DNA from: an uncultured Actinomycetes bacterium | Lineage (GTDB): Bacteria > Actinomycetota > Thermoleophilia > Gaiellales > F1-60-MAGs149 | Assembly: GCA_903847495.1 (NCBI GenBank) | Contig: CAINDT010000027.1 | Location: 1 to 7,479 of the forward strand | Reading direction: 5' to 3' | Length of the DNA stretch: 7,479 nt | Shown: positions 1 through 5,831 of the stretch, in pieces | Layout of the letters: each line of letters opens with the position of its first letter | How positions within the stretch are numbered: the stretch's first letter is position 1 | Program-made: the position numbers and the translations under genes | Notes under the pieces: model-generated | Told to the model about the DNA's origin: nothing | The model's database searches: none | The model's input: the letters and a program-made list of their open reading frames with translations, nothing else

Positions 1-164
1 CCGCTGCCGCTGATGTGCTCGCTGAACACGAGCCGGAGACTCGTTGGACCCGTCTGCAACGCGGCGTTCGCAGCCGGTGACGCCGATCGCAACGAGGCAT
101 GTCCAGCGGCGGCCGCGGGGAGCAGCAGGAGCGCCAGGAGCGGAATCAATAGACGTTGATACAT
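1..164 (-). CDS. copC: CopC-domain periplasmic copper-binding protein, 5' part only (C-terminus beyond the left edge)
   Basis: The first 54 codons of a gene read leftward from an ATG at 164-162 are present. Residues 1-21 are a signal peptide (basic start, Leu/Ala-rich core, AAAAG before the cut). The predicted mature protein then begins HASLRSASPAANAAL, followed by a TSLRLVFSEHIS stretch, which is the classic CopC opening: His at the mature N-terminus, the SxPA motif and the LxFSE strand. In characterised CopC proteins the mature N-terminal His helps bind Cu(II). In Gram-positive bacteria CopC is often fused to a CopD membrane domain; the window ends too soon to tell. The gene lies 55 bp after ycnI on the same strand, with a strong hairpin in the gap. 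No clear Shine-Dalgarno precedes the ATG, so the start rests on the signal peptide. The domain call is fairly secure; the full architecture is unknown. Confidence 0.8.
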   Translation of the reverse strand, partial: MYQRLLIPLLALLLLPAAAAGHASLRSASPAANAALQTGPTSLRLVFSEHISGS

Positions 165-182
165 GGTGAGACAGGTGGCGTT

Positions 183-212
183 GGTGGGGGCCGACGCGAG
201 TCGACCCCCACC
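183..212 (-). terminator. Strong hairpin between ycnI and copC (possible intrinsic terminator or attenuator)
   Basis: GGTGGGGG at 183-190 pairs perfectly with CCCCCACC at 205-212. Inside it, CGAC (192-195) pairs with GTCG (200-203) around a four-base loop, with one C/A mismatch between the stems. The stem is 12 bp and very GC-rich. It starts about 7 nt after the ycnI stop and ends 18 nt before the copC ATG. On the minus strand no T-run follows it, so a classical terminator is not shown. It could be a U-less actinobacterial terminator, a partial attenuator lowering copC relative to ycnI, or a 3' mRNA stabiliser. Confidence 0.5.
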
Positions 213-219
213 CTATGCC

Positions 220-741
220 CTAGTGCGACGAGCTGGTCGCCGCCGCAACGGTGATCGAGGACGACGGATGATCAGCATCCGCAGCCTTCTCGATCCACGC
301 CGTCTTGTACGCCCCGCAGTACTGGATGGCGGGGACGCGATACGTGCCCGGCGTCGACGGGTACTTCGTGCTGATGCCGAAGTCCTGGAACTCATCGTCC
401 CGCAGTGCATCGCCGGTGGCGACCCACTGGACGCGGTAGCCACCGCCGTTCTTGATCTCCTTGACCGACGAGGTCCAGCCCGCAATCTGCTGCGGCTTGG
501 CCGACTGGAATGCACCCTGCACCAGCACGACGACGCGGTTGACGGCGACCGGATTGCCCTTGGCGTCCTCGCAGCCGTGGCCGATGCGCATCCAGAACGC
601 TCCGTAGCCGTCGGCCTTCGGCGAGCCGCCGTATAGCTGCACCGTCGCATGCCCGAAAGCGGGCGCGGCGACGCCGAACACGAGCGCACCCGTCAGGCAC
701 GCCAGAACCAGCGCGCGAACGCGCGTGGAGATGATCTTCAT
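220..741 (-). CDS. ycnI: YcnI/DUF1775 family secreted copper-associated protein
   Basis: A 173-residue secreted protein of the DUF1775 (YcnI-like) family. Residues 1-30 are a signal peptide (MKIISTRVRA, then a hydrophobic core ending APAFG), so the mature chain would start at His31 (HATVQLYGG). Family landmarks in order are RIGHGC (52-57), a long beta segment, AGW (87-89), YRVQW (102-106), a DDEFQDFG segment (115-122), VPAIQYC (136-142) and a closing HP (158-159). B. subtilis YcnI binds copper using its mature N-terminal His; the same position is His here. Cys57 and Cys142 could form a disulfide. Unlike B. subtilis YcnI there is no C-terminal membrane helix, so the product should be soluble outside the membrane. 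A longer frame opens at 831, but the ATG at 741 has GGAG six bases upstream and begins the signal peptide. CopC next door supports a copper role. The exact function of the family is not settled. Confidence 0.88.
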   Translation of the reverse strand: MKIISTRVRALVLACLTGALVFGVAAPAFGHATVQLYGGSPKADGYGAFWMRIGHGCEDAKGNPVAVNRVVVLVQGAFQSAKPQQIAGWTSSVKEIKNGGGYRVQWVATGDALRDDEFQDFGISTKYPSTPGTYRVPAIQYCGAYKTAWIEKAADADHPSSSITVAAATSSSH

Positions 742-747
742 GTGGAA

Positions 748-753
748 CTCCGT
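748..753 (-). promoter_or_regulatory. Ribosome binding site fixing the ycnI start
   Basis: On the minus strand ACGGAG lies six bases before the ATG at 741-739. This favours the signal-peptide start over the upstream in-frame start at 831. Confidence 0.6.
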
Positions 754-764
754 TGTCGATGAGT

Positions 765-784
765 GCCGCGTCAATTGACGCGGC
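765..784. promoter_or_regulatory. Perfect 20-bp palindrome upstream of ycnI (candidate operator or RNA hairpin)
   Basis: GCCGCGTCAATTGACGCGGC is its own reverse complement with no mismatch and no spacer. It lies in the 47-bp gap between the membrane-protein gene (stop at 789) and the ycnI start (741), about 23 bp before the ATG. As DNA it looks like a site for a dimeric regulator. As RNA it could fold into an 8-bp stem with an AAUU loop. It does not resemble the CsoR, CopY or CueR operators known to me. No clear -10/-35 pair was found beside it. Confidence 0.45.
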
Positions 785-788
785 GGAA

Positions 789-1427
789 TCAGGCGATCTG
801 GAGCAACGGTGGCCCCCGCGGCGCGAGCCACCGTGCCAGACCCGTCGCGAGCACGAAGCGCATACCCCGCACAAATCGAGCGTGCGTTCGGTGACGCGGG
901 GGTGGTCGGTGACGCGCCAGCAACGCTTCCACAACGGCCACGACCGTTCGTAGGAGCGCGCGGGCGATCAGGAATGCGAGGGCCGCAAACGGCAGCTGCA
1001 GCGCGAGACCTACGAGAAACGTGGCGTCAAGTGCAGCGCCCCACGGCCCAGTGCCATTGTGTGCAAAGCGCTCGACGTGTTCCTGCAGCGCGAAGCCGAC
1101 AAGGGGTACGAGCGCGATGAGCCAGGCCGGAATGGCTCTCCCAGCTCGTGCATGCGCACGGTCGGCACCGGCGAGCAGCAATCCGAGCACGAGGCAGACA
1201 AGCGCCAATACAGCGCCGGTGGGCAATTGCTCAAGATATCCGTGCCCGGTCTCCGCCAGGAGCGCGTCGGCGTGTGCTCCCGCGACAACCACGTAGGCCA
1301 GTTGGTGCGCGAGGAGCGACCCGAGCACGACGAGCGGCAGCGAGACCAGCCAAGCCGAGCGACGGCGCACCGCGCTGCTTGCCGCTGCATGCCGTTGAGA
1401 CGCGCTCACGGGAATAGTAGAGCACAC
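789..1427 (-). CDS. Unknown four-helix membrane protein beside ycnI/copC
   Basis: I do not recognise a named family. From the GTG at 1427 the product is 212 residues. Predicted membrane segments lie at about 26-50, 69-88, 100-118 and 130-160. Arginines at 21-23, at 90-97 and after 156 put the N-terminus, the middle loop and the C-terminus inside by the positive-inside rule. The two outer loops then hold most of the acidic and His residues: AHADALLAETGHGYLEQ (51-67) and LQEHVERFAH (114-123). That is a plausible set of metal ligands. The C-terminus is rich in Arg and Pro and ends in an RGPP-containing tail. It precedes ycnI by 47 bp on the same strand and follows parB by about 40 bp. A second GTG at 1409 (codon 7) is an equally possible start, since neither has a clear Shine-Dalgarno. 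Real coding is supported by coherent helices and its place in the row; function is unknown. Confidence 0.7.
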   Translation of the reverse strand: MCSTIPVSASQRHAAASSAVRRRSAWLVSLPLVVLGSLLAHQLAYVVVAGAHADALLAETGHGYLEQLPTGAVLALVCLVLGLLLAGADRAHARAGRAIPAWLIALVPLVGFALQEHVERFAHNGTGPWGAALDATFLVGLALQLPFAALAFLIARALLRTVVAVVEALLARHRPPPRHRTHARFVRGMRFVLATGLARWLAPRGPPLLQIA

Positions 1428-1456
1428 TTCGGTGATTCGCGTTAGTTTGTGGCTAT

Positions 1457-1475
1457 CGCCGCAATCTAGGCGGCG
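1457..1475 (-). terminator. Small hairpin over the parB stop codon
   Basis: CGCCGC (1457-1462) and GCGGCG (1470-1475) are inverted repeats around a 7-nt loop that contains the parB stop (1466-1468). On the minus strand no T-run follows. It could be a weak boundary between parB and the copper-type cluster, but a 6-bp GC stem occurs easily in DNA this rich in GC. Confidence 0.25.
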
Positions 1476-2353
1476 CGGTTGTGCAGCGCCACGCCGTCCA
1501 TCTGCTCAAGCCGGGCGACGAGATCCTCAAGCTGCTCGTGCGAGCGGATGCGGATCTCGAGACGCGCGCCATCGGGCGTCGGCGAGACCTTCCCCACCAT
1601 GCCGAGCGCACGGAAGCACGCGTCGGTCGCGGCAGCCGCCAGATCATGATCGAACCACGCAGCGCCGTTCTTGGGCGCGCGTGGGGCGCGCTTCTGCTTC
1701 GGGCCGGAGCGCGCCAACGCCTCGACCTCACGCACCGACAGACCATCGGCGATCGCCCGCTTGGCGAGTGCGCGGCGGGCATCGTGGTCCTCGAGCTGCA
1801 GGATCGCGCGGCCGTGGCCTTCCGTCAGCTCCCCCGCGATGATCGCGTCAAGCACCTCGTCCGGCAGGTCGAGCAGACGCAGCGCGTTGGCAATCGTCGG
1901 ACGGCTCTTCCCCACCTTCTCGGCGACTTCGGTCGGCGTCAGATCGAGCTCGTCGATCAGCGCCGCGTAGCCCCGCGCCGCTTCGATCGCGTTGAGGTCC
2001 TCGCGGACCACGTTCTCAACCAGTGCGAGCGTGAGCGTCTGCCGCTCGTCGGCGCGGCGCACGATCGCCGGCACGGTCTTGAGGCCCGCCTGGTTCGCCG
2101 CACGCCAGCGCCGCTCGCCCGCGATGATCTCGTAGCGGCCGTCGGGCGCGGAGCGCACGATGATCGGCTGCATGATGCCGTCCTGCTTGATCGACCGTGC
2201 GAGGTCGTCGAGCGCCTCCTGGTCGAAGGCCCGGCGCGGCTGGCGCGGGTTGGGCTGCACCTGCTCGATCGGCAGGGTCACCAGGGTTGGCTCGCCGCCT
2301 GCGGGATCCAGCAGGGCGTTGAGTCCGCGTCCGAGTCCAGTGGGTCTAGCCAC
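1466..2353 (-). CDS. parB: Chromosome partitioning protein ParB (CTP-dependent DNA clamp)
   Basis: ParB binds parS and, as known for the family, slides along DNA as a CTP-gated clamp that forms the origin partition complex. The 295-residue product has a basic N-terminus (GLGRGLNALL, 6-15) typical of the ParA-stimulating tail. The N-terminal CTP-binding domain carries GERRWRA (79-85) and ENVVRED (113-119). A helix-turn-helix follows at about 139-161 (TPTEVAEKVGKSRPTIANAL), then GHGRAIL (179-185), a basic linker and a C-terminal dimerisation domain (about 230-295). The frame is open further upstream (to 2524), but the GTG at 2353 gives the canonical MARPTGLGRGL start and has a near-perfect Shine-Dalgarno. 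It overlaps the end of parA by 8 nt, implying coupled translation. Its parS targets are at 3746-3796. Confidence 0.96.
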   Translation of the reverse strand: MARPTGLGRGLNALLDPAGGEPTLVTLPIEQVQPNPRQPRRAFDQEALDDLARSIKQDGIMQPIIVRSAPDGRYEIIAGERRWRAANQAGLKTVPAIVRRADERQTLTLALVENVVREDLNAIEAARGYAALIDELDLTPTEVAEKVGKSRPTIANALRLLDLPDEVLDAIIAGELTEGHGRAILQLEDHDARRALAKRAIADGLSVREVEALARSGPKQKRAPRAPKNGAAWFDHDLAAAATDACFRALGMVGKVSPTPDGARLEIRIRSHEQLEDLVARLEQMDGVALHNRAA

Positions 2354-3101
2354 GCTCAACCACCTCCAGGGCGAGTCGGTAATACGCGTCCGCGCCCGGC
2401 GAGCGCGGATCGAATTGGGAGATCGGCCGACCGTGCGACGGTGCCTCGGCGAGGCGCACAGAGCGCGGAATGACCGAATCGAAGACCTTGCTGCCAAAGT
2501 GCTCGCGCACCTCGCTGGCCACATCCTGCGCCAGACGCGTGCGGCCGTCGTGCATCGTCAGGAGCAGGCCCGACAGCTGCAGATGCGGATTGATCCGCGC
2601 GCGCACGAGCTCGACGGTCTCGAGCAGCTGGGCCAGACCTTCGAGTGCGTAGTACTCGCACTGGACGGGGACGATCAGCCGATTGGCCGCCGCCAGCGCG
2701 TTGACCGTCAGCATGCCGAGCGCCGGCGGGCAGTCGACGATCACGAAGGGATAGCGATCGTCGACCTCTGCCAGCGCGTTGCCGAGTACCTGCTCGCGGT
2801 CCTCGCGCTCCGGCAGCTCGACCGCGGCAGCGGCGAGATCCGGGTGGGAGGGAGCGAGATCCAGGTTCGGCACGCCGGACGGAATCACGATGTCGGCGAT
2901 CGGCACGCCATGCAGGACCTCGTACGTCGAGCGTCCGCGCACGGGACGATGCCCGAGTCCGGTGGTGGCGTTTGCCTGCGGGTCGAGATCGACGAGCAGG
3001 ACGCGGGCGCCGGCCTCGGCGAGGCAGGCCGCGACGTTGACCGCCGTGGTCGTCTTGCCGACGCCGCCCTTCTGATTGGCCAGTGCGTAAATACGGGACA
3101 T
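2346..3101 (-). CDS. parA: Chromosome partitioning ATPase ParA (Soj-type)
   Basis: A 251-residue P-loop ATPase of the ParA/MinD class, without the N-terminal HTH of plasmid type Ia ParA. The deviant Walker A KGGVGKTT is at 11-18 (signature Lys11, catalytic-loop Lys16), the Walker A' segment DLDPQAN at 38-44 and Walker B IVDCPP at 121-126. The family PVQCEYYALEGLAQLL segment is at 145-160 and RSVRLAEAPSHGRPI at 213-227. ParA binds DNA as an ATP dimer and is released by ParB-stimulated hydrolysis, pulling the origin complex. The frame extends upstream to 3308, but the ATG at 3101 gives the standard MSRIYALANQKGG start and sits 10 bp after the rsmG stop. The Shine-Dalgarno is weak, so re-initiation from rsmG is likely. 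The last bases overlap parB. Confidence 0.97.
   Translation of the reverse strand: MSRIYALANQKGGVGKTTTAVNVAACLAEAGARVLLVDLDPQANATTGLGHRPVRGRSTYEVLHGVPIADIVIPSGVPNLDLAPSHPDLAAAAVELPEREDREQVLGNALAEVDDRYPFVIVDCPPALGMLTVNALAAANRLIVPVQCEYYALEGLAQLLETVELVRARINPHLQLSGLLLTMHDGRTRLAQDVASEVREHFGSKVFDSVIPRSVRLAEAPSHGRPISQFDPRSPGADAYYRLALEVVERG
2360..2367 (-). promoter_or_regulatory. Strong Shine-Dalgarno deciding the parB GTG start
   Basis: GGAGGTGG on the minus strand, six bases before the GTG at 2353, lies inside the last codons of parA. It settles the parB start and allows independent loading on the overlapping message. Confidence 0.75.
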
Positions 3102-3111
3102 GCCCGTAACG

Positions 3112-3753
3112 CTAGTCCTGGCTTCGGACGAGCGGTTCCTTGGCGGCCAGTCCGATGCGCCGCGGAAAGCGCGCGGGCGTGGGGCCGATCTTGCGCACGA
3201 CGACACGATTCCGCGCATCGAACCCCGGCACGGGATCGACCAGCTCCACTGCGCCGCCGAGCTCGGCCGCTGCGCGCTCGACCTCCAGCCGATCGACCGC
3301 ACCGGCATGGAGGATGCACACGCCGCCCGTGCGCAGCAACGGCAGGCAGAGCTCGATCGCGACCGGTGGTGGAGCTAGGGCGCGAGCGACCGCGATGCCA
3401 TAGTGCTCCCGCCCGTCGGCCGCCGCGTGCTCCTCGGCGCGCAGGTTGCGTACGCGCACCCGCCCAGCAAGGCCTGTCTCGTCGACGACCTGCTGCAGGT
3501 GCTGGCAGCGCTTGGCGCGACTGTCGAGCAGCGTGCCCTCGAGATCCGGGCGCTCCAGCAGGAGCGGCACACCAGGGAAGCCCGCACCAGTGCCAACATC
3601 GACCAGCGGGCCGGCCTCTGCGGCGATCAGGGGGAGCGTGCCAAGCGCATCCTCAACGTGCGCAGCCAAGGCCGCTCCGTCGGTCGAGGCGACCAATCGC
3701 TGCGGTGCAGCCGCGATCAGCGCGAGGAAGTGGGCGAGGGGATCCTGTTTCAC
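3112..3753 (-). CDS. rsmG: 16S rRNA (guanine527-N7)-methyltransferase RsmG (GidB)
   Basis: RsmG methylates N7 of G527 in 16S rRNA using S-adenosylmethionine. From the GTG at 3753 the product is 213 residues, close to the 207 of E. coli RsmG. The SAM-binding glycine motif VDVGTGAGFPG is at 51-61, followed by LLDSRAKR (75-82) with the ribose-binding acidic Asp77, the ARALAP segment (123-128) and the C-terminal family signature RFPRR..GLAAKEPL (195-208). The N-terminal helix region is diverged: PQRLVAS stands where most homologues have an NLT motif. The frame is open to another GTG at 3903, which would overlap jag by about 60 nt and add a Cys/Arg-rich stretch unlike the family. The chosen GTG lies exactly in the centre of a parS site and has no clear Shine-Dalgarno, so the start is the least certain part. 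It sits 10 bp before parA. Confidence 0.93.
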   Translation of the reverse strand: MKQDPLAHFLALIAAAPQRLVASTDGAALAAHVEDALGTLPLIAAEAGPLVDVGTGAGFPGVPLLLERPDLEGTLLDSRAKRCQHLQQVVDETGLAGRVRVRNLRAEEHAAADGREHYGIAVARALAPPPVAIELCLPLLRTGGVCILHAGAVDRLEVERAAAELGGAVELVDPVPGFDARNRVVVRKIGPTPARFPRRIGLAAKEPLVRSQD

Positions 3754-3761
3754 GTGAAACT
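3746..3761. promoter_or_regulatory. parS: parS site 1, overlapping the rsmG start
   Basis: TGTTTCACGTGAAACT matches the bacterial chromosomal parS consensus TGTTTCACGTGAAACA at 15 of 16 positions, with a perfect 14-bp inner palindrome (3747-3760). It is the ParB loading site. Its central CACGTG supplies the GTG proposed to start rsmG on the minus strand. Confidence 0.95.
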
Positions 3762-3780
3762 TGGCGCGCGGTGCAGATCG

Positions 3781-3796
3781 CGTTTCACGTGAAACG
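3781..3796. promoter_or_regulatory. parS: parS site 2
   Basis: CGTTTCACGTGAAACG has the same perfect 14-bp core GTTTCACGTGAAAC (3782-3795) and matches the 16-base consensus at 14 positions. The flanking pair C/G keeps it a 16-bp palindrome. It lies 35 bp centre to centre from site 1, in the jag-rsmG gap. Confidence 0.94.
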
Positions 3797-3844
3797 CGTG
3801 TGCTCGCGCTTCCCGCGTGACGCAACAGACACCGCCCGCGGGCG

Positions 3845-4627
3845 TCATGCCTCAGCGTCGTCGCGCAGACGCACGACCACGCAGCGATTCGGCTCGCGGC
3901 CACCCGACTCGGTCACAACCTGGGGGTGATCCTGCAGGACGAGGTGCACGATCTTCCGCTCGGCGCTCGACATGGGCTCGAGCGAGACGGGCCGTCCCGT
4001 GCTGATCGCCTCCTGTGTGGCGCGCTCAGCGGTGTCACGCAGCACGGCCTCGCGACGGCGGCGGTAGTCCTGGGCGTCCACCACGATCGGCGTGGCGTTC
4101 TCCTCGCCGCGCAGGACGATCGCATTGACGAGATACTGCACGGCGTCGATCGTGTGTCCGTGCTTGCCGATCAGCAGGCCGAGGTCATCGCCCTCGACCG
4201 TCGCAACAAGCCCTGCATCGCCCTGGCCGACGTGCACCGTCGTTGTCAGGCCGATGCCGCCGCAGATCGACTGCAGAAGCTCGGTGACGCGGTCCGCGGT
4301 CGGACCGCTGGCGGTCGGCAGCGTGGGGGACGCGCTGCGCTGTTTGCCGGTGGGGCGTGGTCGGCGCTCCTCCCGAGCCTCGGCCGGACGGCTGGCCCGC
4401 GCCGCCGAGGCGGCGGCGGCCGACGGCAGCGTCAGCAGCCGCGCCAGCACGCGCGCGGGCTCGCGGCCCACGCCCATCAGACCGCGCTCGCCCTCCGACA
4501 GCGTCTGGAAGTCGATCGCCTCCTTATCCAGACCGGGGAAGCGACGCTCGAGCTCGCGGGTCGCCGCCCAGCGCGCCTCACCGACGGTTTCGCCGGTGCC
4601 CTCGACCGCTGTCTCGTCGGTCGCCAT
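3845..4627 (-). CDS. jag: RNA-binding protein Jag/KhpB (Jag_N, KH and R3H domains)
   Basis: A 260-residue three-domain RNA-binding protein of the Jag/KhpB/EloR family, which in Gram-positive bacteria pairs with KhpA and influences cell elongation and division. The Jag_N domain spans about 7-62 and includes GERGLMGVGREPARV (46-60). A low-complexity Ala/Arg/Pro linker follows (68-110). The KH domain (about 112-186) has the GxxG loop as GKHG (154-157) within GLLIGKHGHTIDAVQYLVN. The R3H domain (about 187-258) has its diagnostic Arg224 and His228 in SSAERKIVHLVLQ. The ATG overlaps the yidC stop by one base (TGATG), indicating coupled translation, with a weak AAGGA upstream. Its place directly after yidC is the usual one. 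RNA targets cannot be read from this window. Confidence 0.95.
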   Translation of the reverse strand: MATDETAVEGTGETVGEARWAATRELERRFPGLDKEAIDFQTLSEGERGLMGVGREPARVLARLLTLPSAAAASAARASRPAEAREERRPRPTGKQRSASPTLPTASGPTADRVTELLQSICGGIGLTTTVHVGQGDAGLVATVEGDDLGLLIGKHGHTIDAVQYLVNAIVLRGEENATPIVVDAQDYRRRREAVLRDTAERATQEAISTGRPVSLEPMSSAERKIVHLVLQDHPQVVTESGGREPNRCVVVRLRDDAEA

Positions 4628-5595
4628 CAGGCGTCCTTCGGCTTCTCCCGCGGCGGCTTGGCGGGTCGCTTTTGGCGCTGGGCTTTGTTCTTCGGTGCCT
4701 GCTGGGCCGGCGCGGCGTCACCTGCGGCGGCCTCCACTGCCTCGGCCTCACCGGGCTCCACGGCCTCCGTCTTGGCGGCCTTTGGCTCCTTCGTCTTCTT
4801 GGCCTTCGGCATCTGATTGCTCGGCGTGCTGCGCCCGAGCAGACCAGCAAGTCCGCCGCCACTCTTGGCCGCCGCCGGTTGCACCTTGGCAGACGGCGGC
4901 AGCGGCGGTGGGAACCACTGGCGAATCACGAAGGCCTGACCAACCGTCCAGAGGTTCGTCGTGATCCAGTACACAAGCAGGCCGACCGGGAAGCTCGAGG
5001 CGCCAATCGGGGGATAGACGATGAAGTAGGCAAAGACGATCGGCAGAAAGAGGAAGATGTACTTCTGCTTCGGATCGACCGACGTGGGCATCAGCAGGGT
5101 CGAGCCCATCTGCGAGATCACGTAGACGAACATCAGCGGATAGAGCGTGGTCGCCGGCAGCGAGTTCAGCGACGCAGAGATATCGGGAATCCAGCCCCAC
5201 AGCATCGAGAGGTCTTCGCCGGCTTGCACCTCCTGACCAATGTCCTTCAGCACCACGTAGAGGGCGAAGAAGATCGGCAGCTGGACGAGGAGCGGCAAGC
5301 ACGACCCGAAGGGGTTGACCTTGTTCTCCTTGTAGAACGCCATCATCTCTTCGTTGAGCTTCTGGCGGTCGTTCTTGTATTTCGCCTGCAGCTTCTTGAT
5401 CTCCGGCTGCAGCGCCTGCATCGCGCGGAACGACTGCTGCTGCTTGACGGTCAACGGGATCATCGCGACGCGCACGATCACGGTCAGCGCGACGATCGCC
5501 CAGCCCCAGCTGAGACCAACCGTGAAGTGCAGCGTCTCGAGCAGCCACGTCAGGGGCCGCACGAGCGGCGAGAGCAGGGAGTAGAGGGAGTCCAA
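4627..5595 (-). CDS. yidC: Membrane protein insertase YidC (Oxa1 family)
   Basis: A 322-residue five-helix YidC of the short Gram-positive type, lacking the large periplasmic domain of proteobacterial YidC. Helix 1 (about 30-50, SWGWAIVALTVIVRVAMIPL) carries the hydrophilic-groove arginine Arg42. A charged cytoplasmic hairpin follows (51-95, KQQQSFRAMQALQPEIKKLQ onward), then helix 2 (98-117, CLPLLVQLPIFFALYVVL), helix 3 (150-168), helix 4 (178-196) and helix 5 (203-224). It inserts proteins into the inner membrane alone or with SecYEG. No lipobox Cys is visible. The tail from about 229 is nearly 95 residues, Pro/Ala/Lys/Glu-rich and ends strongly basic, which would suit ribosome contact. The start is a TTG two bases after the yidD stop; no better in-frame start was found upstream. 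The stop overlaps jag by one base. Confidence 0.95.
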   Translation of the reverse strand: MDSLYSLLSPLVRPLTWLLETLHFTVGLSWGWAIVALTVIVRVAMIPLTVKQQQSFRAMQALQPEIKKLQAKYKNDRQKLNEEMMAFYKENKVNPFGSCLPLLVQLPIFFALYVVLKDIGQEVQAGEDLSMLWGWIPDISASLNSLPATTLYPLMFVYVISQMGSTLLMPTSVDPKQKYIFLFLPIVFAYFIVYPPIGASSFPVGLLVYWITTNLWTVGQAFVIRQWFPPPLPPSAKVQPAAAKSGGGLAGLLGRSTPSNQMPKAKKTKEPKAAKTEAVEPGEAEAVEAAAGDAAPAQQAPKNKAQRQKRPAKPPREKPKDA

Positions 5596-5597
5596 GG

Positions 5598-5831
5598 TCA
5601 GTCGCGGGTCCGGCGCACCGGGTCGTACCCGCCATCATTCCATGGGTTGCACCGGAGGAGGCGCCATACAGCCAGTACCGGCCCGACGAATGGTCCCCGG
5701 TAGCGGACGGCATCGATGGCGTAGCGCGAGCACGTGGGCTCGAAGCGGCAGTTGCGCGTGGCGGGTGCGCCCCCCGGCCAGAGCGGGCGCAGCACGTGTG
5801 CGTACAGGCCGTGGGCGAGATCGCCGATCAC
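5598..5831 (-). CDS. yidD: Membrane protein insertion efficiency factor YidD
   Basis: A 77-residue protein of the YidD (DUF37) family, membrane-associated and reported to assist YidC-dependent insertion. It shows the full signature: CRFEPTCSRYAIDA (28-41) and RLLRCNPWNDGGYDPV (57-72), with conserved Cys28, Cys34 and Cys61. Length is typical. It starts with a GTG at 5831 that overlaps the rnpA stop in a GTGA arrangement (4 nt), so translation is probably coupled; a GGAAGG lies slightly far upstream. It ends 2 nt before the yidC TTG. Placement between rnpA and yidC is the common bacterial order. Confidence 0.95.
   Translation of the reverse strand: MIGDLAHGLYAHVLRPLWPGGAPATRNCRFEPTCSRYAIDAVRYRGPFVGPVLAVWRLLRCNPWNDGGYDPVRRTRD

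Noticed and set aside
753..1120. Plus-strand small open frames opposite the membrane-protein gene
   Set aside because: Composition is Arg/Ala/Pro noise and they lack hydrophobic pattern or start signals; the minus-strand frame shows coherent helices.
2354..2524. N-terminal extension of ParB to 2524
   Set aside because: It overlaps parA deeply and is Arg-rich noise; the GTG at 2353 has a strong Shine-Dalgarno and gives the canonical GLGRGL start.
3833..3844. CGCCCGCGGGCG 12-bp palindrome just after the jag stop
   Set aside because: Too short to form a stable hairpin with a loop and not followed by a T-run; such GC palindromes are common in this DNA.
3754..3903. N-terminal extension of RsmG to the GTG at 3903
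   Set aside because: It would overlap jag by about 60 nt, translate through both parS sites and give a 263-residue protein with no family-like N-terminus.
2160..3929. 589-codon plus-strand open frame
   Set aside because: It runs antisense to parB, parA and rsmG, is Arg/Pro/Ala-rich with no recognisable domain, and is a typical high-GC shadow of well-conserved genes.
4357..5703. 448-codon plus-strand open frame opposite yidC and jag
   Set aside because: Low-complexity Arg/Leu/His composition antisense to clear YidC and Jag proteins.
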